This document shows, one piece after another, positions 36,817 to 45,676 of a stretch of 64,000 nt of DNA. A program made the translations under genes and the position numbers. The stretch's first letter is position 1. Every line of letters starts with the position of its first letter. Origin of the DNA: Labrys okinawensis (GTDB lineage: Bacteria; Pseudomonadota; Alphaproteobacteria; Rhizobiales; Labraceae); NCBI RefSeq assembly GCF_002982075.1, contig NZ_PUEJ01000005.1, positions 124,001 to 188,000 on the forward strand, read 5' to 3'. The notes under the pieces are model-generated. The model did no database searches. It was not told the origin of the DNA and was given only the letters and a program-made list of their open reading frames with translations.

Positions 36817-38232
36817 TCATCGGTCCAGAACCCAGGTATCCTTGGTGCCGCCCCCCTGGCTCGAATTCACCACCAGCGAACCTTGCTTCAGTGCCACGCG
36901 GGTCAGGCCGCCCGGCACGATGCGGACCTTGTCCGAACCGGTGAGGACGAAGGGCCTGAGGTCGACATGGCGAGGGGCGATGCCTTCCTCGACGTAACAG
37001 GGGCAGGTCGAGAGCGCCAAGGTCGGCTGGGCGATATAGCCGAAGGGATGCGCCTTCAGCTTGGCCCTGAAGTCGGCGATTTCGGCCTTGCTGGCATGCG
37101 GCCCGATCAGCATACCGTAGCCGCCCGATCCCGAAACCTCCTTGACCACCAGGCTTTCGAGATTGTCGAGCACATAGGCCAGAGCTTCGGGCTCGCGGCA
37201 GCGATGGGTTGGTACGTTCTGCAGGATCGGCTCCTCGCCGAGGAAGAAGCGCACGATGTCGGGCATGTAGGAATAGACGGCCTTGTCGTCCGCGACGCCG
37301 GTGCCGACGGCATTGGTGAGCGTGACATTGCCGGCACGGTAGGCAGTCATCAGGCCAGGAACGCCGAGGGCCGAATCCGGGCGGAAGGCGAGGGGATCGA
37401 GGAAATCGTCATCGATGCGCCGATAGATCACGTCGACGCGGCGAGGCCCTTCGGTGGTGCGCATATAGACGATCTCGTCCCGCACGAAGAGATCGCGGCC
37501 CTCCACGATCTCGATGCCGAGGCGATCCGCCAGGAAGGAGTGTTCGTAATAGGCCGAATTGTACATGCCCGGCGTCAACAGCACCACGACCGGATCGCGC
37601 GAGGCCGAGCGCGGGGCGATCGAGCGCAGGGTAGCGAGCAGTTCGTCCGTATAGTTCTCGACCGGTGCGATGCGGTGGCGCGCCACCACCTCCGGGAAAA
37701 GGCGCATGGTGACTTCGCGGTTCTCCAGCATGTAGGAGACGCCGGAAGGCGTGCGGGCATTGTCCTCGAGCACGTAGAAGGTATCGGCGTCGACCCGGAC
37801 GATGTCGATGCCGGCTATATGGACATAGACGTCATGGGGCACGCTCTGGCCCGCCATTTCGGGGCGGAAGGCCGGATTGTTGAAGATCAGATCTTCCGGC
37901 ACCACGCCGGCGCGCACCACTTCGCGTTTGCCATAGACATCCTTGATATACATGTTCAGCGCCCGCACGCGCTGTTCGAGGCCGCTTTTGAGCGTGTTCC
38001 ATTCCTGGGCCGCCAGGATGCGCGGGATGATGTCGAAGGGGATCAGGCGCTCGGCGCCATCCTTGTCGCCGTAGACGGCAAAGGTGATGCCGATGCGCCG
38101 GAACAGCAACTCGGCCTCGTTTCGTCGGTGGGTCAACAATTCCTTGGGGGCCGTGGAGAGCCATTGCGCGAGATCGGCGTAGGCGGAACGAATGGTGCCG
38201 TCGCTCAGGGTCATCTCGTCGAACGCCGCCAT
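36817..38232 (-). CDS. Circularly permuted type 2 ATP-grasp protein
   Basis: A 471-residue member of the CP_ATPgrasp_2 family, proposed to be an amidoligase. Recognisable stretches are FDIIPRILAAQEW near the N-terminus, VLEDNARTPSGVSYMLENR, and VVKEVSGSGGYGMLIGP towards the C-terminus. The ATG at 38232 has GGAGGG upstream and starts MAAFDEMTLSDG; the longer frame is not conserved. First gene of the ATP-grasp/alpha-E/transglutaminase operon. Confidence 0.9.
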   Translation of the reverse strand: MAAFDEMTLSDGTIRSAYADLAQWLSTAPKELLTHRRNEAELLFRRIGITFAVYGDKDGAERLIPFDIIPRILAAQEWNTLKSGLEQRVRALNMYIKDVYGKREVVRAGVVPEDLIFNNPAFRPEMAGQSVPHDVYVHIAGIDIVRVDADTFYVLEDNARTPSGVSYMLENREVTMRLFPEVVARHRIAPVENYTDELLATLRSIAPRSASRDPVVVLLTPGMYNSAYYEHSFLADRLGIEIVEGRDLFVRDEIVYMRTTEGPRRVDVIYRRIDDDFLDPLAFRPDSALGVPGLMTAYRAGNVTLTNAVGTGVADDKAVYSYMPDIVRFFLGEEPILQNVPTHRCREPEALAYVLDNLESLVVKEVSGSGGYGMLIGPHASKAEIADFRAKLKAHPFGYIAQPTLALSTCPCYVEEGIAPRHVDLRPFVLTGSDKVRIVPGGLTRVALKQGSLVVNSSQGGGTKDTWVLDR

Positions 38233-38458
38233 ACATTCCCTCCAGATGTGCAATCTGGCGTTACATTGAGCGAGATCGGGCAAAGCAGCAAGCGGTCTGC
38301 GCATAAGGATTGGTGAGATCATGAGCAGAATTGCGGATTTGCCTGCCGGGGAGGCAACTTGCCTTCCCCACGGGCATGGTTTGCCTGAAATGGCGGCTTG
38401 CGCTCTGACGTCGGCACTTCGTCGATGGGAGCGAAGCGATAGAGGAGCAAGCCCGTCT

Positions 38459-39376
38459 TCAGAGGCCGACTTCGTTGCTCATCAAGCGGGAAAGGTTGGT
38501 GGCGAGCAGGTCGATGGCGGCGCGTACGCGCAGCGGCTGCACGGGAGCGCGCGGCCAAAGGGCATGCACGTCGAAGACCAGGCCCGGATGTTCGGTCAGC
38601 ACCCGGATCAACTCGCCTCTGCGCACGCGCTCGGCCACCAGCCAGCAGGGCATCCAGGCAAGGCCTGCTCCGGCCACCGCCGCATCGGCGACGGCATCGA
38701 GGGAATCGAAGATGAAGCGGCTCGGGGGCATGATCTCGATGGCCGGCCCGCTTTGTACCGGAAACAGCCATGACCGGGGGTGGCCGGAGCGGCCATAGAG
38801 AATGGCCTGATGGTCGGCGAGGGCGGCCAGGGTGAGCGGCGCGCCATGCTCGCGCAGATAGGCAGGAGCGGCGCACACCGTCATGCGCTGGAGGGCAACA
38901 CGGCGCGTGATCAGGTTCATGTCGGATTCGAGGGTGCCGTTGCGAATGGCGAGGTCGTAGCCTTCTTCGATCAGGTCGACGCGCCTGTCGTTGAAGTTGA
39001 GCTCGAGTTCGAGAGCCGGATGCTGGGCCGCAAGCCTGAGTAGAAGCGGCGCGACACAGACGCGCCCGAACAGGGCGGGCATGGTGACGCGCAGCCGGCC
39101 GCTGACATCGCGCCGGCCGCTGTCGAGCAGAGCCTCGCCCTCGCGGATCTCGGCCAGTGCCCGCAGGCAGCGCTCATAGAAGACCTGGCCGTCCTCGGTC
39201 AGCGCCTGGCTGCGCGTGGTGCGATGGAACAGCCGGGCGCCCAGGCGCTCTTCAAGCCGGGCGATCGACTTGCCGACCGCCGAGCGCGACAGGTTGAGCC
39301 GCTGGGCGGCGGCGGCAAAGCCGCCAGCCTCTACCGCTTCGACGAAAACCGAGACACCGTTAAGACGATCCACCAT
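38459..39376 (-). CDS. LysR-family transcriptional regulator
   Basis: A 305-residue LysR regulator: winged helix at FVEAVEAGGFAAAAQRLNLSRSAVGKSIARLEERLG, then the LysR substrate-binding domain. It is divergent from the quinone-oxidoreductase-like gene at 39490 with about 113 bases between, the usual layout for a LysR protein and its target. Confidence 0.88.
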   Translation of the reverse strand: MVDRLNGVSVFVEAVEAGGFAAAAQRLNLSRSAVGKSIARLEERLGARLFHRTTRSQALTEDGQVFYERCLRALAEIREGEALLDSGRRDVSGRLRVTMPALFGRVCVAPLLLRLAAQHPALELELNFNDRRVDLIEEGYDLAIRNGTLESDMNLITRRVALQRMTVCAAPAYLREHGAPLTLAALADHQAILYGRSGHPRSWLFPVQSGPAIEIMPPSRFIFDSLDAVADAAVAGAGLAWMPCWLVAERVRRGELIRVLTEHPGLVFDVHALWPRAPVQPLRVRAAIDLLATNLSRLMSNEVGL

Positions 39377-39489
39377 TGCAAGGATGATATTGTAGAGGAT
39401 TGGGAACCAAAGATCGGAATTTATGTCGCCACTGGTGCCAGAAATTCAACAGTACAGTGCCGCTCCCACTGATCCGAATGGAGACGACA

Positions 39490-40518
39490 ATGACGGAGCG
39501 GATGAAACGATGGTCCATGAACGCAATCGGGCGCGATCGGCTCGTGCTCGACTATGCGCCGAAGCCCCAGCCGCAAGCAGGCGAGATCCTGGTCAAGGTG
39601 ACCGCCGTTTCCCTGAATTATCGCGACAAGCTGGTGATCGAGACCGGCTTCGGCCAGCCCCTGACCTTCCCCTTCACCCCGGCATCGGACATGGCGGGTG
39701 TCGTCGAGGCGCTCGGAGAAGGCAGCACGCGCTTCAAGCCGGGTGACCGCGTGATCTCCACCTTCGTTCCCGGCTGGATCGACGGACTGAACCACGGTAC
39801 GGCCCGCGTGCCGCCCTACCGCACTCTGGGCGGCATGCGGCCCGGTGTACTTGCCGACTATGTCGCTTTTCCCGAAGACTGGTTCACCCTCGCGCCGGCC
39901 ACGCTCGACGATGCCGCCGCGAGCACTCTGCCGGTGGCGGGGCTGACGGCCTGGTTCGCCCTGGTGGAGCGCGGCACGCCGCTGGCCGGCAAGACCGTGC
40001 TGGTGCAGGGCACGGGCGGCGTCTCGCTGTTCGGGCTGCAGATCGCCAAGGCGGCCGGGGCAAGAGTGATCGTCACGTCCGGCAGCGCTGACAAGCTGGC
40101 GCGAGCGCGGGAACTCGGCGCTGATCACGGCATCAATCGCAGCCGGGAGGATTGGGTGGAGGCCACCCATCGCCTGACCGGCGACCGTGGCGCCGATCAT
40201 ATCCTCGAAATCGCCGGAGGCGCCAATCTGGGGCAGTCGGTCCAGGCTGCGGCGATGGGCGGGCGTATTTCCGTTATCGGCGTGCTGGAAGGTGTCGAGG
40301 TTTCCGCGCCGGTGGTCCCCCTGATGCTCAAGGGCTTGACGGTCCAGGGTATCGGCGTCGGCCACCGCCGGGCGCAGGAGGATCTCGTGCGGGCCGTCGA
40401 TGCGCTCGGCCTTCGGCCCGTCATCGACAAGCGCTACGGCTTCGACGAACTGCCGGCCGCGCTCGACCATCTCGATCGCGGCGCCTTCGGCAAGATCGTG
40501 ATCGAGACGGCGCGGTAG
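39490..40518 (+). CDS. NAD(P)-dependent alcohol dehydrogenase / quinone-oxidoreductase-like protein
   Basis: A 342-residue zinc-independent medium-chain reductase. The N-terminal GroES-like domain starts after SLNYRDKLV, and the nucleotide-binding site is VLVQGTGGVSLFGLQIAKAAGA. The structural-zinc cysteines of classic alcohol dehydrogenases are absent. GGAG precedes the ATG at 39490; an ATG four codons upstream (39478) is possible. The divergent LysR gene likely controls it. Substrate not known. Confidence 0.87.
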   Translation: MTERMKRWSMNAIGRDRLVLDYAPKPQPQAGEILVKVTAVSLNYRDKLVIETGFGQPLTFPFTPASDMAGVVEALGEGSTRFKPGDRVISTFVPGWIDGLNHGTARVPPYRTLGGMRPGVLADYVAFPEDWFTLAPATLDDAAASTLPVAGLTAWFALVERGTPLAGKTVLVQGTGGVSLFGLQIAKAAGARVIVTSGSADKLARARELGADHGINRSREDWVEATHRLTGDRGADHILEIAGGANLGQSVQAAAMGGRISVIGVLEGVEVSAPVVPLMLKGLTVQGIGVGHRRAQEDLVRAVDALGLRPVIDKRYGFDELPAALDHLDRGAFGKIVIETAR

Positions 40519-40577
40519 TGGAGGGGGCCTTCGCGTGGCTCTATAGCTGCTTTTCATGTTGGAAAGCAGGCTATTGG

Positions 40578-40657
40578 GAATGTCAGCCTCCGGCTGACAT
40601 TCTGCCCGCCCGACGACGCTTCGTTTTCCAGAATGTCAGCCGGAGGCTGACACTCCA
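40578..40657. repeat. pair of palindromic repeats after the dehydrogenase gene
   Basis: GAATGTCAGCC TCC GGCTGACATTC (40578-40602) is a near-perfect 25-base palindrome, followed by a near copy in opposite orientation at 40631-40655. The end CGGAGGCTGACACTCCAA also occurs at 11411-11428, so it is a dispersed element. Confidence 0.7.
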
Positions 40658-40702
40658 AATCCGCCCAAATGAAAATCGCAATAGTAGTATTCGGGCGTGG
40701 CG

Positions 40703-41302
40703 TCATGCCGTTCCTCCCGCTTTGCCGAAGAGATGCAAGGCGGCATGGTAGAGCAGCATGATGGTCTTGCCGTCGCGGATCTCGCCGCGCGCGATCATCA
40801 TCAGCGCCTCGTCGATGTCGAGTTCGAGCAGATCGATGTCCTCGCCTTCCTCTACGTGGCCTCCGCCTGGGCCGACCCGGTCGCCGGGGCTGTAAGGCGC
40901 GACGAAGAAATAGAGCTTCTCGGTCACCGAGCCCGGGCTCATATAGGCTTCCATCACGCGCCGCACCTCGCGGATCCTGAAGCCGGTTTCCTCTTCGGTC
41001 TCGGCGCGGATGCGCTCTTCCGGGCTTGCCTTGTCGAGCAGGCCGGCCGGGGTTTCGATCAGCAGATCGTCGCAGCCATTGACGAAGGCCGGATAGCGGA
41101 ACTGGCGCGTCAGGATCACGGTGCGCCGGCTGGGATCGTAAAGCAGGATTGTGGCGCCGTTGCCGCGGTCATAGGTCTCCCGGCTCTGCCTTTGCCAGCT
41201 TCCGTTGCCGCGGCGATAGAGAAACGTCGTCTTCTTCAGCACATACCAGTCATCGGAGAGGAGTTGGACCTCCTCCACACGAACCCGATCCGCCACGCTC
41301 AT
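40703..41302 (-). CDS. Nudix hydrolase, NudK/YffH type
   Basis: A 199-residue Nudix protein resembling NudK (GDP-mannose hydrolase) and ADP-sugar pyrophosphatases. The Nudix helix reads GLLDKASPEERIRAETEEETGF; the acidic metal ligands are present, with the usual Arg before the first Glu shifted as in NudK relatives. SPGSVTEKLYFFVAPY is a NudK-like loop. It is divergent from the DeoR gene at 41403, and four copies of a short repeat in the gap suggest shared control. Confidence 0.82.
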   Translation of the reverse strand: MSVADRVRVEEVQLLSDDWYVLKKTTFLYRRGNGSWQRQSRETYDRGNGATILLYDPSRRTVILTRQFRYPAFVNGCDDLLIETPAGLLDKASPEERIRAETEEETGFRIREVRRVMEAYMSPGSVTEKLYFFVAPYSPGDRVGPGGGHVEEGEDIDLLELDIDEALMMIARGEIRDGKTIMLLYHAALHLFGKAGGTA

Positions 41303-41315
41303 GGAAACCTCTCTG

Positions 41316-41389
41316 CACGAAATTTCGCGAATTATCTTGAAGGGCGCCTAAAATTCGTGCAAGTTCGTGTATAGTCAAGAAAATTCGTG
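41316..41389. promoter_or_regulatory. repeated AAATTCGTG-type motifs, putative DeoR operator
   Basis: AAATTCGTG occurs at 41351-41359 and 41381-41389, AAGTTCGTG at 41361-41369, and an inverted near copy CACGAAATTT at 41316-41325. All lie between the divergent nudix and DeoR genes. DeoR-family proteins bind such direct-repeat clusters. Confidence 0.55.
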
Positions 41390-41402
41390 AGGCGACAGCA
41401 GC

Positions 41403-42158
41403 ATGCTCACCAGCGAGCGCAAGGCCTATATTCTCAAGGTTCTCGGCCGGGATGGGCGCGTCGTCGCCAAGGCCATCAGCCGGGAGCTTGACCTGTCGGA
41501 GGACACCATCCGCCGGGACCTGCGCGAATTGGCGGGCGAGGGGCTGCTGCAGCGCGTCCATGGCGGCGCCCTGCCGCATTCGCCGGCGATGGGCGATCTC
41601 GTCCAGCGCCGCGAGGTTTCGGCTTCCGGCAAGGTCGCCATCGGCCGGGCGGCTGCTCGCCTGGTGAGTCCGGGACAGGTGGTGATGCTCGACGGTGGCA
41701 CCACGGCGGTGCAACTCGCGCGTCATCTCGCTCCCGGTCTCAAGGCCATGGTGGTGACCCATAGTCCGAATGTTGCGGTCGAGCTCGCCGGTCATGCCGG
41801 CATCGAGGTGGAACTGATCGGCGGCCGGCTGTTCCGCCATTCCATGGTTGCGGTGGGGGCAACCGCTGCCGAAGCGATCGCGCGTATCCGGGCCGACGTC
41901 TATTTCATGGGAGTGACGGGCATCCATGCCGAGATCGGCTTGACCACGGGCGACAGCGAGGAAGCGGCCATCAAGCGGGCGCTACGCCGTCAGGCTGCGG
42001 AAACCGTGGTGCTGGCCTCCCGGGAGAAACTCGGCGCTGCCTCGCCTTTTCATGTCGCGGACGCCGGAGAGGTCGACACGATGCTGGTGGAGGCCGATAC
42101 CCCCGACCAGGCTGTCGAGCCTTTCCGCGCTCTGGGTGTCACCGTCATCCGGGCATGA
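41403..42158 (+). CDS. DeoR-family transcriptional regulator
   Basis: A 251-residue DeoR regulator with the N-terminal helix-turn-helix ERKAYILKVLGRDGRVVAKAISRELDLSEDTIRRDLREL and a DeoRC sensor domain (VMLDGGTTAVQLARHL; FMGVTGIH; GLTTGDSEEA). These proteins usually sense a phosphorylated sugar. The neighbouring divergent nudix gene is the likely target, perhaps together with its own promoter. Confidence 0.9.
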   Translation: MLTSERKAYILKVLGRDGRVVAKAISRELDLSEDTIRRDLRELAGEGLLQRVHGGALPHSPAMGDLVQRREVSASGKVAIGRAAARLVSPGQVVMLDGGTTAVQLARHLAPGLKAMVVTHSPNVAVELAGHAGIEVELIGGRLFRHSMVAVGATAAEAIARIRADVYFMGVTGIHAEIGLTTGDSEEAAIKRALRRQAAETVVLASREKLGAASPFHVADAGEVDTMLVEADTPDQAVEPFRALGVTVIRA

Positions 42159-42208
42159 TGCCCCCAGCCGACCACCGATTTGGCTCAGAGCCGGCGGCCG
42201 ATCCGGAC

Positions 42209-42307
42209 GAGCAAAACGCGTTCGAATGTGAACGCTTATCTACTCTAACTCTTTGCTTCGATGCGTCTTTGCGATTCTTGGTGGCTCCGTCAAATCGCAA
42301 ACATCCA
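42209..42307. repeat. dispersed ~95-bp intergenic repeat, copy C
   Basis: Matches 18030-18127 and 28915-28996: AACGCGTTCGAATGTGAACG, then CTTTGCTTCGATGCGTCTTT, and CAAATCGCAAAC. It lies between the convergent DeoR and radC genes. Confidence 0.7.
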
Positions 42308-42318
42308 TAAGGGCCTGT

Positions 42319-43074
42319 TCAAAACAGGCGCTGCGCCTTCAGGCTGACATGGCCGTCGCGGCCGATGATGATGTGGTCATGCACCACGATGCCGAGCGGC
42401 CCGGCGACATCGGCGATGGTGCGCGTCATCGATACGTCCGCCGAAGAGGGCGAGGGATCGCCGGAGGGATGGTTGTGCACGAGGATCAGGGCTGTGGCCG
42501 AGAGTTCCAGCGCCCGCTTCACCACCTCGCGCGGGTATACGGGCGTATGGTTGACTGTGCCTCTCTGCTGAACCTCGTCGGCGATCAGGCCGTTCTTGGT
42601 GTCGAGGAAGAGGATGCGGAAGATTTCGCGCTCGGCGAAGGCCATGGTGCTGCGGCAATAGTCGATGAGGGCCGCCGAGGTCGACAGCACCGGTCGCTTG
42701 GCGATGCCGCCTTTGGCGAGGCGGTGGCCGGCCGCCTCGACGATCTTGAGGTCGCCGGCCACGCCGTCGCTGACGCCGTCGATCTCCCTGAGCCGGGCGA
42801 TCGGAGCACCCAGGACCTCGGCCAGCGAGCCGAAACGGGCGATCAGCGCCTTGGCGAGCGGCTTGACGTCCCGGCGCGGGATGGAGCGGAACAGGATCAG
42901 TTCGAGGAGTTCGTAGTCGGGCAGGCGGCCCTCGGCCTCAGCGAAACGCTGGCGCAGCCTCTCGCGATGGCCGTGATAATGCGGCTCCGCCGTTTCGGCG
43001 GCTGGCGGGAACAGGGGCGCTTCGCCCAGGCCGGGAAGGGGGGCGTCCGGCAATGGCGAGCGCCCCTTCTTCAT
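42319..43074 (-). CDS. radC: RadC/UPF0758 JAB-domain protein
   Basis: A 251-residue protein with a helix-hairpin-helix region (about residues 50-105) and a JAB/MPN metalloprotease-like domain. The JAMM motif is complete: His200, His202 in [14 protein letters not shown], and Asp213. Named for DNA repair in old work, its real role is unclear. It starts at the base next to the map stop codon, so the two genes are transcribed together. Confidence 0.9.
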   Translation of the reverse strand: MKKGRSPLPDAPLPGLGEAPLFPPAAETAEPHYHGHRERLRQRFAEAEGRLPDYELLELILFRSIPRRDVKPLAKALIARFGSLAEVLGAPIARLREIDGVSDGVAGDLKIVEAAGHRLAKGGIAKRPVLSTSAALIDYCRSTMAFAEREIFRILFLDTKNGLIADEVQQRGTVNHTPVYPREVVKRALELSATALILVHNHPSGDPSPSSADVSMTRTIADVAGPLGIVVHDHIIIGRDGHVSLKAQRLF

Positions 43075-43905
43075 TCAGGCAGCCTTGGCGTAGGGGGGCT
43101 GGTTCAACGCGGCGGGGGAGAGGGTGAAGATCTCGACGCCCGTCTCGGTGACGCCGACGCTGTGCTCGAACTGGGCCGAGAGCGAACGGTCACGCGTGAC
43201 GGCGGTCCAGCCGTCATTCAGCACCTTCACGTCCGGGCGGCCGAGATTGATCATCGGCTCCACCGTGAAGAACATGCCGGGCTTGAGCACCACGCCTTCG
43301 CCGCGCCGGCCGTAATGCAGAATGTTAGGCTCGTCGTGGAACAGGCGGCCTAGGCCGTGCCCGCAGAAATCGCGCACCACCGAGCAGCGCTCGGCCTCGG
43401 CATAGCTCTGGATGGCATAGCCGATGTCGCCGGTGGTCGCGCCGGGCTTGATGACGTTGATGCCGCGCATCATCGCCTCATAGGTGACTTCCATCAGCCG
43501 CTCGGCGCGGCGGGGGATGTCGCCGGCTGCATACATGCGGCTGGAATCGCCGTGCCAGCCATCGAGCACCACGGTGTAGTCGATGTTGAGGATGACGCCA
43601 TCCTGCAGCGGCTTGTCGTCGGGAATGCCGTGGCAGACCACATGGTTGAGCGAAATGCAGCTCGACTTGCGATAGCCGCGATAGAACAGGGTGGCCGGAT
43701 AGGCCTTGTTGTCCATCGCGAATTCGAACAGCATCCGGTCGAGCTGGTTGGTGGTGACGCCAGGCTTGACCGCGTCCACCATCAGATCGAGGCCCTGGGC
43801 CGCAAGCCTGCCCGCCGCGCGCATGCCGGCAAAGGCCTCCGGGCCATGGATCTTGATCTGGCCGTTCTTGCGCTGGGGAGACAGTTCTGCGTCGATGAAG
43901 CTCAT
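43075..43905 (-). CDS. map: Type I methionine aminopeptidase
   Basis: A 276-residue methionine aminopeptidase that removes the initiator Met from new proteins. All five metal ligands are present: Asp109, Asp120, His183, Glu216 and Glu247, with the substrate-binding His92. The length is normal for type Ia enzymes. It is followed without gap by radC, an arrangement common in alphaproteobacteria. Confidence 0.95.
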   Translation of the reverse strand: MSFIDAELSPQRKNGQIKIHGPEAFAGMRAAGRLAAQGLDLMVDAVKPGVTTNQLDRMLFEFAMDNKAYPATLFYRGYRKSSCISLNHVVCHGIPDDKPLQDGVILNIDYTVVLDGWHGDSSRMYAAGDIPRRAERLMEVTYEAMMRGINVIKPGATTGDIGYAIQSYAEAERCSVVRDFCGHGLGRLFHDEPNILHYGRRGEGVVLKPGMFFTVEPMINLGRPDVKVLNDGWTAVTRDRSLSAQFEHSVGVTETGVEIFTLSPAALNQPPYAKAA

Positions 43906-44002
43906 GAAACTACCTGATTAGACATGTCGGATTCTTATGCCATCTGGGGATGCGGGCAGGAAAGAGAATTCTGAATATCGCATGGCTGCCTTGTGATCAC
44001 CC

Positions 44003-44085
44003 GGGGATCGCAGGCTTCCAGCCTGCATCGTGCTTTCCTCTACCCGCAATGCTTCCGGATGCAGGCGAGGACGCCTGCGATCCCG
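44003..44085. repeat. dispersed GCAGGC palindromic repeat, copy 2
   Basis: GGGGATCGCAGGCTTCCAGC at 44003 and its inverted partner ending CGCCTGCGATCCC (44072-44084) flank a short spacer. Related copies lie at 14599-14620 and 49902-49926. Confidence 0.6.
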
Positions 44086-44089
44086 GAAG

Positions 44090-44749
44090 TTACACCTGCC
44101 CCGGTGTCAGGATTTCTCGCAAGGTCATGCGCCTGAACGCGGCAACGATGGCCGCGCCTTCCTTTTCGTCCACCGAAACCGCCAGGCGCATGGTCGCCTC
44201 GCCGAGCTGCCAGATCGTGAAGGCGGTAGCGGCATAGGCCGAAGCATCCGCCGCCCCATGGGCCCGCGCCATGGCGTCGGCCAGCATGCCGCCGCAAATC
44301 CGGCTTTCGGCAAGTTCCAGGGCCGCGAGTTGCTTGTCGGCCTGCGTGCCTGACCAGACGTCGCGCATCACCGGTTCGGCCCGGTAGAGCTGGTAATAAT
44401 CATCGATCAGCAAGCCATAGGCCGCTTCCAGTGCCGCGACCGAACTTACGGGCGTGAGCGCAGCCTCGACGCAATTGCGGCATTCGGCGCCGTAGCGCTC
44501 CGCCAGGCTGCGGATGATCGCGCTCTTGTCCGGAAAATATTGGTAGAGCGAGCCGATGGAAATGCCGGCCTGTTCGGCGACCTCGCCCATTTTCAGCTGA
44601 TCGCTGCCGCGCGCGCCGATCAATTCCGTAGCGACCGCCAGGATCCTGTCCAGACGCTCGCGGCTGCGCTGCTGCACGGGCGCACGCCGGGGCAGGACTT
44701 CGGCGCGCGCTTTTTCGAGTGGCATCGTCGTCGATGTTTTTGCAGCCAT
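44090..44749 (-). CDS. TetR-family transcriptional regulator
   Basis: A 219-residue TetR regulator. The DNA-binding domain is at about residues 22-70 (RSRERLDRILAVATELIGARGSDQLKMGEVAEQAGISIGSLYQYFPDKSAIIRSL). It is divergent from the NAD(P)-binding protein gene; the gap holds two matched palindromes overlapping a promoter, which I take as its operators. The ligand is unknown. Confidence 0.9.
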   Translation of the reverse strand: MAAKTSTTMPLEKARAEVLPRRAPVQQRSRERLDRILAVATELIGARGSDQLKMGEVAEQAGISIGSLYQYFPDKSAIIRSLAERYGAECRNCVEAALTPVSSVAALEAAYGLLIDDYYQLYRAEPVMRDVWSGTQADKQLAALELAESRICGGMLADAMARAHGAADASAYAATAFTIWQLGEATMRLAVSVDEKEGAAIVAAFRRMTLREILTPGQV

Positions 44750-44752
44750 CCC

Positions 44753-44810
44753 TTGACAACCTAAATATGAGGATTTATCACATTTTTAAATATGAGGGTT
44801 TCTCATATTT
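44753..44810 (+). promoter_or_regulatory. Promoter with two TetR-type palindromic operators
   Basis: TTGACA at 44753-44758 with a weaker -10 (TATCAC, 44776-44781) 17 bases on. A perfect palindrome AAATATGAG-GGTTT-CTCATATTT lies at 44788-44810, and a second site with the same spacing, AAATATGAG-GATTT-ATCACATTT (7 of 9 in the right arm), at 44763-44785, over the spacer and -10. Repression of the operon at 44828 and of the regulator gene itself is the natural reading. Confidence 0.75.
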
Positions 44811-44827
44811 ATCAGCGGGAGGCCGGA

Positions 44828-45676
44828 ATGGCAAATGATCAATGGTCGACGGGCACGGTCCTGGTCTTGGGCGCTACGGGCAAGACGGGTCGTCGTGTTG
44901 TCGAGGGCTTGGAGAGGGCAGGGCGCAAGGTTCGTCTCGGCTCGCGCGGCGCCGAGCCGGCCTTCGATTGGGAGAAGCCGGAAGGCTGGGCTGCGGTGCT
45001 GGAGGGTATCGCGGCCATCTATGTCGCCTATCAGCCTGATCTGTCTGTGCCTGGAGCGGTCGAGGCCGTCGGCGCCTTCTTTCACCAGGCGAAACAGGCC
45101 GGCGTGACCAAGATCGTGCTGTTGTCCGGGCGTGGTGAGCCGGAGGCCGAGGAAGCCGAACAGGTGCTGCAGGCCACCGAGCTCGACTGGACGATCCTGC
45201 GCTGCAGCTGGTTCTTCCAGAATTTCAGCGAAAGCTTCTTCCTGGATCCCATCCTGGCCGGCGAAATCGTCTTGCCCGACACCCTGGCGCCCGAACCCTT
45301 CGTGGATGCGGATGACATCGCCGAGATCGCCGTCGCCGCCTTTGCCGATCCCCGGCATTCGCATCAGCTCTACGATATCACCGGGTCGCAGGCTCTCACC
45401 TTTGCCGAGGCGGTGGCCGCGATCGCCAGTGCGATCGGGCGCCCGATCGCCTACAAATCCGTGTCGCTGGAAGCCTATCGGACCGACCTGAACGAGCAGG
45501 GCGTGCCGGCGGAGGTGGTGGAACTCGTCATCTATCTGTTCGCCACCGTGCTCGACGGCCGCAACGAGCCGGTCGCCGACGGCGTCGAGCGCGCCCTGGG
45601 CCGCTCGCCGCGCCGCTTTGCCGATTATGTCGCCCGCACCGCGGCCACCGGCATCTGGGGAGGAAACCATGCTTGA
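44828..45676 (+). CDS. NmrA-like NAD(P)-binding protein
   Basis: A 282-residue protein of the NmrA/atypical SDR group with the N-terminal Rossmann motif VLVLGATGKTGRRVVEGL and LLSGRGEPEAEE; it lacks an obvious catalytic Tyr-x-x-x-Lys. Such proteins are redox sensors or quinone/NAD(P)H reductases. GGAGG stands a few bases before the ATG at 44828. It overlaps the next gene by eight bases and is the apparent target of the divergent TetR regulator. Confidence 0.85.
   Translation: MANDQWSTGTVLVLGATGKTGRRVVEGLERAGRKVRLGSRGAEPAFDWEKPEGWAAVLEGIAAIYVAYQPDLSVPGAVEAVGAFFHQAKQAGVTKIVLLSGRGEPEAEEAEQVLQATELDWTILRCSWFFQNFSESFFLDPILAGEIVLPDTLAPEPFVDADDIAEIAVAAFADPRHSHQLYDITGSQALTFAEAVAAIASAIGRPIAYKSVSLEAYRTDLNEQGVPAEVVELVIYLFATVLDGRNEPVADGVERALGRSPRRFADYVARTAATGIWGGNHA

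Noticed and set aside
38321..38773. 150-codon plus-strand frame overlapping the LysR gene end
   Set aside because: It is antisense to the LysR gene over most of its length and has no conserved feature.
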